NCBI GenBank assembly: GCA_030998225.1
Contig: JAPYXD010000522.1
Span: 5,146,001-5,210,000, forward strand
Direction of reading: 5' to 3'
Length of the DNA stretch: 64,000 bases
Source of the DNA: Diplolepis rosae
Taxonomy: Eukaryota; Arthropoda; Insecta; Hymenoptera; Diplolepididae
Of the stretch, positions 10,503-22,183 are shown one piece after another. The notes under the pieces are model-generated. The model searched no databases. It was not told the DNA's origin and worked only from the letters and a program-made list of their open reading frames with translations. The translations under genes and the position numbers were made by a program. Each line of letters starts with the position of its first letter. Positions within the stretch are counted from its first letter, which is position 1.

Positions 10503-11023
10503 AGTCAAAAAATTTCTTTATATCAAATAAACTTTTCTTTTAGCGTATACCGATGCACAAATTCAAACCAAAGCAGATTTTTTCTTACTCACAGGCCTAA
10601 AAAAAAAAATTTTCTGCGCGAAGAATGCCACTATGATATTCCCATGTTTTTTTCCAGCTGAAACCGAATTCATAACCAGGCTGACCCGAGCACATCAGGA
10701 TTTCATCCTAACGTCAAAAAACACTTCGAAAAATCACTAAATTCAATATACCTAAAACGCCATAACCAAATAAGCCCTGAAACATGTAATTCCTTAGTCC
10801 CATAACCCCTCAACACTATGATCCCATAATCTCTCAATCCCATAACCCTATAACCCTATACATCAAAAAGGTCATGTACTGCAAAACCGAAAATCTCGTG
10901 TATGTTTCTTTTATAGACAATTATTATATATTAATTTCTTATGTTATATTAAATATCTTAAATAATAAATAATATTTTAACATTTGTTTTATTTCTTCAA
11001 AAAGTTGTTATTTTTGTTATTAA

Positions 11024-11976
11024 GGTAAACGTACCATTTTGTGGACACTTGTTCATATTTTTCTCCATTAATATGTCAAATAATAAGAAACCTTACGATA
11101 ATCTTTATAAACATTATCCTGGAATAATAAGAAAAAAGATTGATATGAGTTGTCGGTCTTAAATTTGAATATTTTAAAAATAAACCGTCGTTTTTTATGC
11201 GAGTGAGATTGTCAGCACAGTGACAGCAATGAAATCACATCCATCTTGATAGAAACTATTTTGACAATAGACTTACATTTTTTTATGGGAAACGCACTAA
11301 ATTCAGGGTAAGTAAATAAAAAAATCTTTTAATAAATCAAGGATGTTTATATTATATTATTATATAAAAATCAATTCGAACGTGTTTTATCTATTTATTT
11401 ATGTTGATTCAGTAAATTATTAGTCAATTAACGATTCTCCGATTGTTAATAAACTTTTTTATCGATTATAGCCTCAAAAAGTCTTTAAAAGTCAACTTAA
11501 CTTATTATTTATCATATGGCTATTTTTTTGCTCCATAAAAATATTGATTACTGAATATTTACTGTTCTATCTTAATTATGTCGCATTATATTAATATATA
11601 TATATTAAACTTTATTATAAGATGTTAATTTATTTAAAAAGGACGAAATTATTAATAATGAAGTGATTGTTTCCATTGAAACATCATGCAAGTTTATATA
11701 TGAATAGTGATTAACAATGTAATTCGGAATAAAATTGAGTGTCCACACATTGGTACATCCATTGTTCACAAACTGGCGCAGCGACACTGTTTGAGAAAAA
11801 AATTCATATTAAATAATAAAAGCCTTCAAAGAAGCATATAAAAGTATTTTTCACAACTTCAATGAACACGTATCACACGAAAATTCATTTTACATCTCAA
11901 GCACGCATTGAATTTATTTTATTCCTAATCTATCATTCCTGCATATCTTACATGTCCACAAACTGGTACGTTTACC
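11024..11976. mobile_element. TTAA-type element Y inside the arm of Z
   Basis: Ends read TTAAGGTAAACGTACCATT at the left and, reversed, ATAAGGTAAACGTACCAGT at the right, giving inverted repeats of about 25 bases. The uninterrupted arm of Z has TTAT at the insertion point, and Y is flanked by TTAA and TTAT, a four-base duplication with one change. No coding remnant was recognised inside. Confidence 0.8.
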
Positions 11977-12399
11977 TTATAGCCGTTGAATACAATTTCT
12001 TTGTGATTCAGTCATCGCGATTTCTGCTCTAAAATATGTAGAACTCACGCTTCGCACAGTTTTCTATGTCCTTTACATACAAATTGTTAAATTTTTTAAT
12101 TTTAAACGGAAATTCTTCTTACGTAAGGCTCTATCGGCCTTAAGGAACACATTCTTAACGTAATACTCGCGCTTCGCGCTCGATTTTCTGTATACACTGT
12201 TTCCAATTTTGAAAGTAAAGTTTTCAGTGAGTGAAATTATTGAAAGAAATTTTTGAAAAGAAATTTCTTTTCTAATTAACTATATTAAAGGATTGTTTAC
12301 CTATTCCAAAAATTAGGAACAGTACAGTTGTAGGGGATATTTGCGCAAAAGAATAAGCCATAACTCATGAAATTCCGATCATTTAAAAAAATTTGTTAA

Positions 12400-13308
12400 G
12401 GTACTAGTACACTTCAGAATTTTGAAAAAATCGATTTCGTTTTTTTTGCATTTTTCAACTCCTTAGACCTTTAAATATCGTCTCCTAAAATATTTTCAAA
12501 GAATTCAAACTCTTAACACCATGAAATAATATCAATACGTGAAGTCCAAAGACGAAGAGCGGATTTTATTGGCTGAAAAAGCGACAAACGCGTCTACCAA
12601 AGAAGGCCGTTTGGCCCAAAAAGAGGCCTGCCAGAAAGATGAGGCAGCTTACCAAGACAGTGGCCTGTTGCTGTATGGTCCAGGAATAGCCGATTAATTT
12701 ATTGTGAGTATTAGAACTTGATTTTTTTGAAAATATTCAATAAAAAGTACTAGTCAAAACTTTAAACGCGTTTTTCTCGAAATGACTTTTTTCAAATGGC
12801 TGACAGATTATCTCCGGAACTACTGAACCGATTTTCAAACACCTTGCTGGGTTTTGTTTATTGATATGTCCTGTATGACAATTTACCGCAATTAAGCCGA
12901 AAAATACAAATTTAATATTTTATTGACCCAAAAAAAAGCGGAAACATAGGCCATTTTTTCAATGAATTTTTCAAACGCCCGCCATTTTTTTTTCTTGATT
13001 TTTTTAAAAATGTGGTGAATTGTCACGTAAGAAACCTTCCTTTTAGAGAAACCATTTCATTTTTTTGTTTCAGACTTGCTGATGCAGAGATAAACTGTCG
13101 GCCATGCGTCAAATTTTTTTTTTGATGTTCGATTTTGGCGCTCCCTGGATTTGGGCCATAAAACAAAAATTTTAAATTAAAATTTGTTTGTACTCCACAA
13201 ACATGTATTTACATGATAAAAAAGTTTCATATAAATATATATCAATGGGACTGAGAAAAAAATTATTCAAAATTGCCTTATTTTTAGCCCTCTAAAGTGT
13301 ACTAGTAC
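12400..13308. mobile_element. TTAA-type element J inside the arm of Z
   Basis: Inverted ends GGTACTAGTACACTTCAG and, reversed, AGTACTAGTACACTTTAG are flanked by perfect TTAA on both sides (12,396-12,399 and 13,309-13,312). Comparing with the left arm of Z shows the empty site TTGGTAAGAAGCG, equivalent to TTGTTAAGAATCG here, so the TTAA was duplicated on insertion. J is about 0.9 kb and non-autonomous, with a short coding relic near its left end. Confidence 0.85.
12530..12697 (+). pseudogene. C-terminal transposase-like tail in element J
   Basis: An open frame of 55 codons lacks a start and ends with a stop at 12,695-12,697. It reads YVKSKDEERILLAEKATN, then KEGRLAQKEACQKDEAA, then DSGLLLYGPGIAD. 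The same tail, LYGPGIAD or LYGAGIAD followed at once by a stop, is found in elements H and I. Shared sequence continues after the stop: TTTAAACGCGTTTTTCTC in J and I, and a close variant in H. This is best explained as the C-terminus of the transposase of an autonomous TTAA-targeting parent. From memory Kolobok-like proteins end in a similar way, but this is not tested. It is a relic and not a gene. Confidence 0.65.
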
Positions 13309-13439
13309 TTTAAGAATCGATAACAAGGAAAAATTCTATTACAAAAACCATTATTAAAAGTATTATGTTTTATAAGCTTTACATTTTTTATATAAAAAAT
13401 AATGTTTTATCCTTTATAAGATGATGACTGACGCTCTAA

Positions 13440-13865
13440 CTAACAATACACAGTTTTTTCGAGACATTCGATTTTATTCATCAACATTGTTTCTTTCAAG
13501 TGTAATACAATCATTCCAACGCTTCTATAAATTTTCGATTTCTTTTTTGTAGAATGATACCTCTTTGCTCTCAAAATAGGCCTTAATTTCAGTAATCACT
13601 TTTCCATTGGAGCCAAATCTCTTTCCCTGGAGCACTTTTTTCAGGTCAGCAAAGAGCCAGTAGTCGCTGGGGGCCAAATCTGGACAATATGGTGGGTGAG
13701 GAAACAATTCGAAGCTTAATTCATTCAATTTGATCCTCGTTTTCATGGCCTTGTGACACTGCGCATTGTCTTGGTAGAACACTTTTTTCTTTTTCATATA
13801 AGGCCGATTTTTCACGTACTTACAGTTCTGCACGTTCATTGAACGCCAACAAAATTTTTTTTCCA
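13440..13865 (-). pseudogene. mariner transposase, C-terminal fragment (Mar3)
   Basis: On the minus strand the frame contains FYQDNAQCHKAMKTRIKL, then FELFPHPPYCPDLAPSDYW and LKKVLQGKRFGSNGKVI. The Asp of QDN and the Asp of PSD are separated by exactly 34 residues, the D34D spacing of mariner. KRPHMKKKKV-like sequence upstream is present as NRPYMKKKKV. The N-terminal DNA-binding half and the first catalytic Asp are absent. After KKEIENL the frame breaks. Sequence type is closer to the mellifera-like branch than Mar1 or Mar2. No terminal repeat was found. Confidence 0.8.
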
Positions 13866-14272
13866 AAACAAAATTGATTGTTCTGTTTATATTTAGGATT
13901 CTTCAAAAATACAATCTGTCGTGAAATTCACGCTACTTTTTAATTTACCGCGGGAAAAACATATCATTAAGTTTGAAAAAAATGACCCATGTTGTTTTTG
14001 GTAGCGATAAATTCAAAGACGTTCCAAGGTCGTGGAATTCATGTTTGAAAATTTGCAAAAATACAGGTTTAAAGGGAAAGAATGTATCCTTAAATAAAAA
14101 AAATTTGTGTTGGTATCTTTAATAGATCATTTGCAATTCATTTCCGAAAAAGAGGCCCGATTTTCCGACTGAAGTGAAGAACCTCCCCTTAATTTTAATT
14201 CATTTTTAATTTGCCAAACTGTTAAATAAAGTCAGGTTAAGATGGCGAAGGGTGGGGGATATTATTGATAAA

Positions 14273-14320
14273 TATCGATATTATCGATATCATTCCCAAA
14301 AATATCGATTTGTATCGATA
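14273..14320. promoter_or_regulatory. cluster of TATCGATA motifs
   Basis: Within 48 bases there are three perfect TATCGATA octamers (14,273-14,280, 14,282-14,289, 14,313-14,320) and one TATCGATT. In Drosophila TATCGATA is the DRE bound by DREF. No coding start was recognised next to it, so it may instead be a simple repeat or part of a transposon. A GC-rich stretch with CCGGGCCCCCC follows at about 14,355-14,430. Confidence 0.35.
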
Positions 14321-14429
14321 TGTTTTTTTAGCGATATTTCCCATCATTAAACGACGTTCCGGGCCCCCCTAAAAACTACGGGCCTGGGGTGGGATCATCC
14401 CCCTCCCCATGGGCCTGCAGGCCAGGAAC

Positions 14430-15184
14430 TTATTGAGTGATGTATTAAAAGTTCTGTAGATTTCCCCATATACTCAGATTCAAACTTTTTAGAATTTACC
14501 TATAAGATCTTATTTTGCATAGAAATATGTGTGTAGCGTGTACCTTAAAGTGATGGATACATGACACCTTTACGTAACAAAAAGAAAGATCTACGTAAAC
14601 ACCAGCACGACAGAGAAAAATGAGAATAAAACAAAACAGCTGAATGGAGATGAGTATTGAGCTGTCGTGTTCGCTCGGTTTGATGTATTATTTCTAGCTA
14701 TTATTTCCTCGTTACCCATAAAAAAACTTTTGTGAGTAATCTTACACTATTACTTGCAACATCTCAACATAAATTGCTTCGTTTTTGAGTAGTCTACATT
14801 TAATAATTAGTCCTCAAAGCGTTATTCAAGTTTTTAATTAACCAGTAAATTAATTAGATCAGAATATTGTGTTTCAGAATGTTCATTTCTATCCTCTTAG
14901 AAATTGGTTTATGAAGCTTTGTCATAAAATCGAGAATTAAAAGCACATATACAATTACGTCAATTACATCAACGTTCGTATTTCTCCCAGTGTTTCCGAG
15001 ATAAATCAATAAAATCAGCAATTGCTTAAACGACTGCTTTGAAATAATAATAAACATAAATATACACAGAATATGTTAACGAGGAAAACATATTATGGCG
15101 TCTATGAGTATAAATGGTTTAGCACAAACACGTAAAAATGGACTTACTGAATTTCAGCAGATATTATACGAAATTTTGGCAAGT
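14430..15184. other. intergenic, nothing recognised
   Basis: AT-rich sequence with only short random frames. No repeats were matched elsewhere in the window. Confidence 0.4.
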
Positions 15185-15470
15185 TGCTGTAAAGATCAAA
15201 ATTTAAAAAAAATTGTCGATCTTATTGAAGCGAACAATTTTGCATTCTTACGTTTTTTCCGTATTTTAAATATTTTGGTTAAAAAATTGAATTTTAGATC
15301 TTCAATAGTAATTTTCTGAATTATAAATAGAAATATTCATGTTATAAAAAAATGTTGCAATTTGAATTTATAGGTTTTTTTGCAGGAAACAATTTTGTAT
15401 CATGACTTTTTATTCGTATCTCCTACAGTTTAACTGGAGAATGGAATTTTGATATTTAAGTGTTTAAATT
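15185..15470 (+). repeat. family A, old internal fragment
   Basis: The order of blocks (GATC..ATT...ACAATTTTGCATTCTTACG, AAAAAATTGAATTTT, GTTATAAAAAAATGTT, TTTAACTGGAGAATGGAATT) matches the body of family A at 17,340-17,590, with many differences. It lacks the standard head and 3' end. Directly repeated AATATTTGGTAAAATATAAC blocks follow at 15,550 and 15,770. Confidence 0.6.
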
Positions 15471-16287
15471 TGAGATTTTTTAAAATTATAATTCCCTTCA
15501 ATCGCCAGAAAGACTTCAGATATTTCTTAGAATAATAAATCTTCAATAATATTTGGTAAAATATAACAGATAAAATTTTTATAAACAAATTCAAAAGTTT
15601 GGCCCTTTCGCGTAGAAAAAAATTTTTGTGGCACTGTAAATGTTTTAAACTATTGGACGAATGCCTGTTAGTCACAAAAATATTTAAATATAAAGTTTTA
15701 TTAAATTTAAATTTCTATGATCGACAGAACAGGTACAGGTATTCCTGAAACTAATATATTTTCGATAATATTTGGTAAAATATAACAGATAAAATTTTTA
15801 TAAACAAATTAGGATAAACAAATTTCGTCAGTTTCACGTAGCAAAAAATCTAGCTTTCAATCGAAATATATTTAGACTAAGTTGTGAGTCTAATATTTGA
15901 AATATTTGAAAAACCCTCAAATTTAAATATTTTGTTACAAAAATTGTTTATAACAATGGTTATTGTTATCTTTTTAAATATTTTTCTGATTAAATGTCAT
16001 TCCTACATTAAGACGAAGCACTTTTAGCAAAAAGAACATTTTATTTACCGATGATAAGACAATTTGCCAATTTGTTCATAAAATTTGTTTACAACAATCA
16101 AATCGAATAATAAACAAATTATTTATGTTCTGTGAGTCCCCAAACATTTATTGAAGACAATATACAGTTTACCTAAGCAGTTATTAGGGCCTAAAAAATT
16201 TCAGTTTTTTCATACTTTAAGTAAAAAAATTATTAATACTAAAATAGAAGAAACAAAAGTTCTGACCGCGAAGCTCTTCAGAATTAA
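15471..16287. other. no gene; degenerate repeat sequence
   Basis: AT-rich DNA containing a direct duplication of about 55 bases (near 15,540-15,595 and 15,760-15,815) and short pieces resembling the B and A families. Nothing coding was recognised. Confidence 0.4.
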
Positions 16288-18197
16288 AGGTATAGTTGAT
16301 CCACGAAAATTAGACCTCAGGCAAAAATAGATAATTTTGCTTTCAAGAATATCAATATTATTATTAAAGGGCGATTTTGGAAGAGAAAAGATTAATTTCC
16401 ATTAAAAAAATTTGAAATACAGAAAAATAATTTTATTAAAAAATTTATTTTTGCCCGACATTTTTTCTTATCGCTTCTTACCAAATTTTAAAAAATTTTG
16501 CGATTTTAATAAATTACAAATCACTTTTTCAAGAAAAAGATTCCCTACAACTTAACCATTCCCGATTTTCGAAAATGAATAAATTATTATCAAATTCAGC
16601 AATTTGTTTATAAAAATTTCGTTTCGTAAAATGTTTTTTTAATGGTTTCAGCCATTAAAGAATTCATTTTTAAAAAATCCGTAATGCTCGATCGTCGCGT
16701 TGCGCGCTCCGGAGTTTTTTAACGTCGCGCTTCGCGCTGGGTCTTGTGCTCTTCACATACCTTCAAGTTTATTTATTATAATTTGATAATAAAGCTCAAT
16801 CCAATTTTATAATAATATCACAGATAATGTGAATTACACATTTTCTCAAAGTCACTCAATTTCTTTTTGAAATTAAGTGAAACAGGAAATTCAATTTACT
16901 TAAGGCTCTATCAGCCTTAAGGAACACATTCTCATCATGGCGCTCGCGCTTCGCGCACGATTTTATGTAAACAATTAAGTAAATGTTTAATAAAATAAAT
17001 GATTAAAATAATTTATTTTCTTCCAAATATCACAAAAAGGAAAAATAATCGTAGACTTTATTTAAGGGAGCGATTTTGCAGAACAACGCTTATTTCGTAT
17101 CTCACATATTTTGGTGAAAAAAATCGGATTTTTTTAATATTCATAATCAAAACATAAAATATACATCCTGTCCCGAAATGTCTTAATGAGAATTTGTAGA
17201 CCTCATTTAGGCAAACAATTTTCCATCTAAACGTTTTTTTTTGTATCTCTCATATTTTGTCTAAAAAATGGAATTTTTGAATTTTAATCGTATTTTTTGG
17301 AATTGAAAAGAAAAGTATATGTTTTATCAGAAACTGTGTAAGACAAAATTTGTAGATCTTTTTGAAACGAACAACTTTGTATTCTTACGTTTTTTTCGTG
17401 TTTCGAATATTATTGCTAAAAAATTGAATTTTGGATTTTCAATAGTTTTTTTTTAAATTAAAAAGAAAAATATGCATCTTATGAAAAAATGTTACAATTC
17501 AAATTTGTAGGTCTTTATGTAAAAAATAATATTGTATCATAACGTTTTTTCGTATCTCGTATAATTTAACTGGAAAATGGAATTTTGATATTGACTTTTT
17601 TCGAATTTGAATATGCTGTGACATTTCTAATTTTGATTTAATCAAAAAATGTTATCAGGATAATTTGTAGAGATTTATGAGCACTATCAAAAACCAGTAT
17701 TGAAATTTTTGATTTTAAAAAAAAATTATTTTCAAAAACACAAAAGTAGTGCTCAATCCCTCAATTTTGATTGGATGTGGCTGGTTAACGAACTTGTCCT
17801 TACTTTTTCGGCTCCGATAAAGTGTACCAAAGCTCAATTCAATCTGATAATTCTATCGAGAGTTATGCCGCACACGACCTACAGACAGACAGACAGACAG
17901 ACACTTTCGTAAAAACCCTTTTTATGACTCAGGGGGTCTCAAAACGTAAAGATTTGATGAAAATATCGAAAGTCATTTTTCACATAAAACCAATACCTTC
18001 TCATCCATGATGAGAATGTAAAAAGTCGGGTCAAAAATAAAATTTATTAATAAAATTATTTTCCTGTGTTTCAAATTTTTCTTATGCAAAATAATCTTTT
18101 CTCTTTCAAAATAGCCCTTCAATAATAATATTGCTATTCTTGAAAGCAAAATTATCTATTTTTCCCTGAGGTCTAATTTTTGTGGATGAAAACTATC
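16288..18197. mobile_element. TTAA-type foldback B1, split by family A copy
   Basis: Flanked by TTAA at 16,284-16,287 and 18,198-18,201. The left arm is at 16,288-16,682 and the right arm at 18,025-18,197. Compared with the intact copy B3, about 110 bases of the centre are missing, replaced by the family A copy A1. Ends read GGTATAGTTGATCCACG and, reversed, AGATAGTTTTCATCCAC. Confidence 0.75.
16683..18024 (+). repeat. family A, copy A1
   Basis: It begins with a GC-rich head containing GTCGCGCTTCGCGCTGGG and a TTAAGGCTCTATCAGCCTTAAGG palindrome-like block near 16,905. A long AT-rich body follows, then a (CAGA)n run near 17,880, the AACGTAAAGATTTGATG block, and the 3' end CCTTCTCATCCATGATGAGA...GTAAAAA. 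The end can fold as TTCTCAT-ATGAGAA. ORFs in it are short and repeated only because the DNA is repeated. It lies inside B1. Confidence 0.8.
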
Positions 18198-18205
18198 TTA
18201 ATGCA

Positions 18206-19088
18206 CTTTTATTGATCAAATTGTCAAATTTTGATTGATCAATTATGTACAGACCTCTTCTAGTATATGTAATGACCTGATTAATGGCGGATTCAATATG
18301 GCGCTTGGAGAACTTGGGAAATACCGAGTTTTTCAAGATTATCGTCGATAAAAATTCCTGAACCTTTATTAAATTCAGTTTTCCTATGTTTCTTGGCACC
18401 TTATATGAAAATCCGGTGACAGTGTTAAAAAATTCATAATGGCGGATCCAATATGGCGGTCCGAATATTGAAGATTTAATAATATGCTAATGAAACAAAT
18501 ATTTTCGTATTTTTTGTAAAATTTGTGATCTAAAATGTCATTAGCCATTTTTTGACTGAGAGCGCTGATTCAGCGGAAAAAAATCGTAAAGTTCTGAATT
18601 TATATTTTACGATCTGCTGTTTGCTTTAGCTTTCTTAATATACCATAAACGATAATTTGCTATGAAAAACATACAAAAAAAATTATTATACAGAATTATA
18701 TTGCCTGTTCGCCGGTTCTTATAAACGTTTCCCAACACTTACCACGTGAAGATGGGCGGTCAAGAGTCTCTTTTTTAGTTTTTTTTCTTAATTTTTCGGA
18801 TTTTATCATTTTTTTGTAATTTTTAAGATTTTATGTTTTTTTTGTATATTTTTTTCTATTTTTTAATAATTTTTCAAATAGTACGTACTTTTATATTTCC
18901 TATAAGTTTGCTACTCTGAAACTCAAGCGTTGGAGAATGTGCCATCAACGATAATCTTGAAAAAGCTCGGTATTTCCCAAGTTCTCCAAGCGCCATATTG
19001 AATCCGCCATTAATCAGGTCATTACATATACTAGAAGAGATCTGTACATTATTGATCAATCAAAATTTGACAATTTGATCAATAAAAT
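18206..19088. mobile_element. inverted-repeat element U
   Basis: Arms of about 140 bases at 18,206-18,350 and 18,940-19,088 face each other. Outer ends read TTTTATTGATCAAATTGTC. Both arms contain AATGACCTGATTAATGGCGG and GCGCTTGGAGAACTTGGGAA. The centre is non-coding and T-rich. Short ORFs in the two arms encode the same peptide because the arms are copies. Confidence 0.8.
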
Positions 19089-19605
19089 TCCATGTATTAT
19101 CCAATTATCTTAGAAATGTCATAAAAAACGCCTATTTTCCAAATTTCCATAGTTTTCCGCCATTTCGGAAAAGATAAAACATAAGGAGCTGGGCTAAAAA
19201 ATGTTTTTCATAAACTACAACTATTTTGTCCACCTTTTTCCATAGTTTGAAATAGATCAATATGCTTTATCTATTTGAAAAAAAAGAATAAAAAAAAAAT
19301 TTCAAATTTTCAGTACTTTTTTAAATAAAATCCGCCATATTTGTTTTCCAGTGCACGGTAATGTAATTTTGACTTCATAAATCGAAAGAGGAGACCCAAA
19401 AATATTAAGTATACAAGGTTTTGGTCATGATATATTCCCTTTTTCGCTTTGGCAACAACGGCCAAAAATAAGTTAAAAAGTCTGTGATTTTGGGCGTTAA
19501 TGGGTTAAGTAAGAAAAAATAATTAAAAATCGGATCAAAATTGAAGGCTCTGGACATTTGTGAACGAAAAAAGTGCATTTTCTCCCAGTGTGTGAGATTT
19601 TGAAC
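19089..19605. other. intergenic, nothing recognised
   Basis: AT-rich sequence between U and B3. Several GCCAT/ATGGCGG-type words occur, as in U, but no defined repeat or coding frame was found. Confidence 0.4.
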
Positions 19606-19609
19606 TTAA

Positions 19610-20276
19610 GGTAGTTCATCCACGAAAATTAGACCTCGCGCAAAAATAGATAATTTTGCTTTCAAGAATAGCAATATTATTATTAAAGGGCTATCTTGAA
19701 AGAAAAAAGATTAATTTCCATGAAAAAAATTTGAAATACAGAAAAATATTTTTATTAATAAATTTTATTTTTGCCCCAACTTTTTTTCTTATCGCATCTT
19801 ACCAAATTTTAAAAAATTATGCGATTTCAATAAATTACAAATCACTTTTTCAAGAAAAAGATTCCCTACAACTTAACCATTCCCGATTTTCGAAAATGAA
19901 TAAATTATTATCAAATTCAGCAATTTGTTTATAAAAATTTCGTTTCGTAAAATGTTTTTTTTAATGGTTTCAGCCATTAAAGAATTCATTTTCAAAAATT
20001 GGAAACGGTTAAGTTGTAGAGAATCTTTTTCTTTTAAAAGTGATTCGTAATTTATTAGAATTGCATAATTTATTAAAATTTGGTAAGAATCGATAAGAAA
20101 AAAAGTCGGATCAAAAATAAAATTTATTAATAAAATTATTTTCCTGTGTTTCAGATTTTTTTTATGTAAAATAATCTTTTCTCTTTCAAAATAGCCCTTC
20201 AATAATAATATTTCTATTCTTGAAAGCAAAATTATCTATTTTTGCCTGAGGTCTAATTTCGTGGATGAAAACTGCC
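19610..20276. mobile_element. TTAA-type foldback B3, intact
   Basis: This is the cleanest B copy: 667 bases flanked by perfect TTAA (19,606-19,609 and 20,277-20,280). The ends are GGTAGTTCATCCACGAAA and its inverted partner. Each arm is about 300 bases, so almost the whole element folds on itself. The two ORFs on opposite strands (19,656-19,934 and 19,873-20,229) have nearly the same translation because they come from opposite arms; they are not evidence for a gene. Confidence 0.9.
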
Positions 20277-20280
20277 TTAA

Positions 20281-20734
20281 GATCATTAAGGACCCTTGTA
20301 ACTCTAATCCTTCATTCATCATTCATTGATACTTTTTCGTAGAGTTGTCTGCGAGTGCATGAACTTGGAAAGGGATTGATAAGTTCTCAAGTTTCGAGAA
20401 TAAGAAATCGTAGGAGTTGAGAAAAGCTTATTCGAGGTCATCTGATTGAAAAAACGAAAGTTGATCTAGCCGGAATGGATCTTCCTTCCATTCTTCTATA
20501 TTGGATCACCTAGATATAAGATATATGTATATTGTTTAGGACATTTAGTGAGAAACATATAGAGGCTATAGAGAGCAGGATTCTTGAAAGTCCGGGACTT
20601 ATCGTTCGACCGTTCCACTAGGAGCAGGAGGCAGGAGTTGCCATGGAAACTTGTCTCGAGTCCCGGCGAGTGGAAGTACTTTCGCGACGCCTTCACACTA
20701 TAGAATGACACCACTCTTTGTAAACAGCCATACA
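20281..20734. other. no supported gene
   Basis: Moderately AT-rich DNA. The part at 20,600-20,700 is GC-richer but has no frame that I would defend. It would be intron for the candidate minus-strand exon to its right. Confidence 0.35.
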
Positions 20735-20761
20735 CATACATACATACATACATACATACAT
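20735..20761. repeat. (CATA)n microsatellite
   Basis: About six to seven repeats of the CATA tetranucleotide. On the minus strand it reads TGTATGTATG and supplies the possible donor of the neighbouring candidate exon. Confidence 0.9.
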
Positions 20762-20867
20762 TTGTATCCTCGCAAGCCACAACCAAATTCCGAGCGATAT
20801 TGTCCAAACTGTTCACTAGCTCGTTGGGAGACTCGAGCTGCAACTGTCCTAAGTCTACTTCTGTCAA
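20760..20867 (-). CDS. candidate internal or first exon, unrecognised
   Basis: The minus-strand frame is open and reads TEVDLGQLQLESPNELVN, then LDNIARNLVVACEDTN, with mixed codons and a protein-like alternation of charged and hydrophobic residues. There is no ATG; the frame opens after a TTG. Possible acceptors end in AAAATAAAG or GTTGACAG just upstream. The frame reaches AAT|GTATGT, a fair donor, although this lies in the microsatellite. I do not recognise the protein and cannot link it to the exon at 7.2 kb. It could be chance. Confidence 0.35.
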
Positions 20868-20880
20868 CTTTATTTTGAAT

Positions 20881-22183
20881 AAGATAAAACTCTGAGTTAG
20901 TCGAATTTATTTTTAAAAGGTACCGTTTGTAATTATTGACTCAAAATAAGAAAAAGATAGTATTCTAAAACCCTCGCCAGAGTACATTAAAATCACTCGA
21001 AGGTTTCTACGCAACGTATATCATATAAATGACGTATTGTACCCCAAAAATTTAGGAAACCTAGTAAATTAAATTTTAAAGATGGCGGACTTGATTTATT
21101 AAACCTAAGCCATTTTAATTATATAGATTAGTAAAAAACGTTAATAAATTAACTAAGTGGGTCACGCAATCAAGAAAATTTTTTCTACGGTAATGAATAT
21201 TTTTGGCTGAAACTTTTAGACATGACAAAAAATACAGGAATTTATTGTTTTTGATAAATTTTTTTATTAAAAATCTATAACCCTCCGTTAACATGTTTTT
21301 GTCATATCCGAAAATTCCAAGCAAAACTGTTTGACAAATTTCAGGGGGAACTAAAATTCTTTTCTTGATTATAACCCGCATACTCCATGCCCTCAATGAA
21401 GGTATGAAAGGGATTAAAATGTTGGATGTAAATGTTGAAGAGTGAAAAAAAGAATTAAAATTTTTTTTTCAAATGACACACAGTGGGGCAAAAAAAATGT
21501 CTGTGGACAAATTGATATTCAAAAGCCATTTCTCAACCGATTTGAACATTCCATTTAAAATGAAAGCCAATAAAATTTCGCATAAATCTGTCTTGGACAA
21601 TTCCGAAGTAAGCTTTTTTTTTAATAAAAAAAAAATATATCTTTTTTAGATGAATACCAAGTTCTGAGAAATACTTGGATATAATCTGAAATACCTAGAA
21701 TCAATGAAGCAATTATCCAGAAAAGTTTTCGAATAGCTTGGCAGGTGTTGAAAAATTTATTGAATTTGTTATGAACAAATAAGTGAGTGAAAATTGATTC
21801 ACGCTGAATTTGAACAATTCATCGACAAAAAGCGTTTTTAATTAAATACACGAAAGATAATAAATAATTTGTTATTTTCGTTCAAACTAGGATGTAAAAG
21901 TAGGCAATTTTTGTCCTCAAAGTGGCAAATTCTTTTGAGGGGCATCCCATACAATTGTTTTCATAGAATCACGAGGTGATAGGAAACAGTCTTTGCTTCT
22001 CATGAAGGGATAACTTATTCCGATTGAATGCTTTTCGAATAAAAGAAGAGCGACGAAATAAAAAAGAAACTAATTTAAAGTAAAAAGTGTGAATTATCAG
22101 GAATTTATCTATTTTTCACATTTATCTTCAACAGAAGTAACAACTCTTTTCTACTTTCTTCTTCTTAACCCCTTCCTGTACTT
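20881..22183. other. no supported gene; 93-codon frame of doubtful value
   Basis: A minus-strand frame at 21,115-21,396 is open for 93 codons and contains RVIIKKRILVPPEICQTV, but it is AT-driven and unsupported. CACACAGTGGGGCAAAAA near 21,478 looks like a transposon end from memory; no partner was found. Confidence 0.3.

Larger units (their letters stand above)
8925..13345. mobile_element. large inverted-repeat element Z, invaded by Y and J
   Basis: Left arm 8,925-9,380 matches, inverted, the pieces 10,900-11,019, 11,981-12,395 and 13,313-13,345. Shared landmarks are a CGCTTCTTACCAA block, a GTAGGG...ACTGCACTGTTCC type block, GAGCGATTTCTACATATTTT and AACAACTTTTTGAAGAAAT. The right arm is split twice, by Y at 11,024-11,976 and J at 12,400-13,308; removing both restores alignment with the left arm. 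Z is related in sequence to the B elements but much longer. The extreme ends were not defined. The 1.5-kb centre carries tRNA-like sequences and no transposase. Confidence 0.7.

Noticed and set aside
10800..10865. CCCATAACCCT-type run as an interstitial telomere repeat
   Set aside because: Insect telomeres are usually (TTAGG)n; the units here are irregular and do not match.
19656..20229. Two ORFs on opposite strands with nearly the same protein
   Set aside because: They are the two arms of foldback B3; the similarity comes from the inverted repeat. Composition is Leu/Ile/Lys-driven and frames are not kept in B1 or B2.
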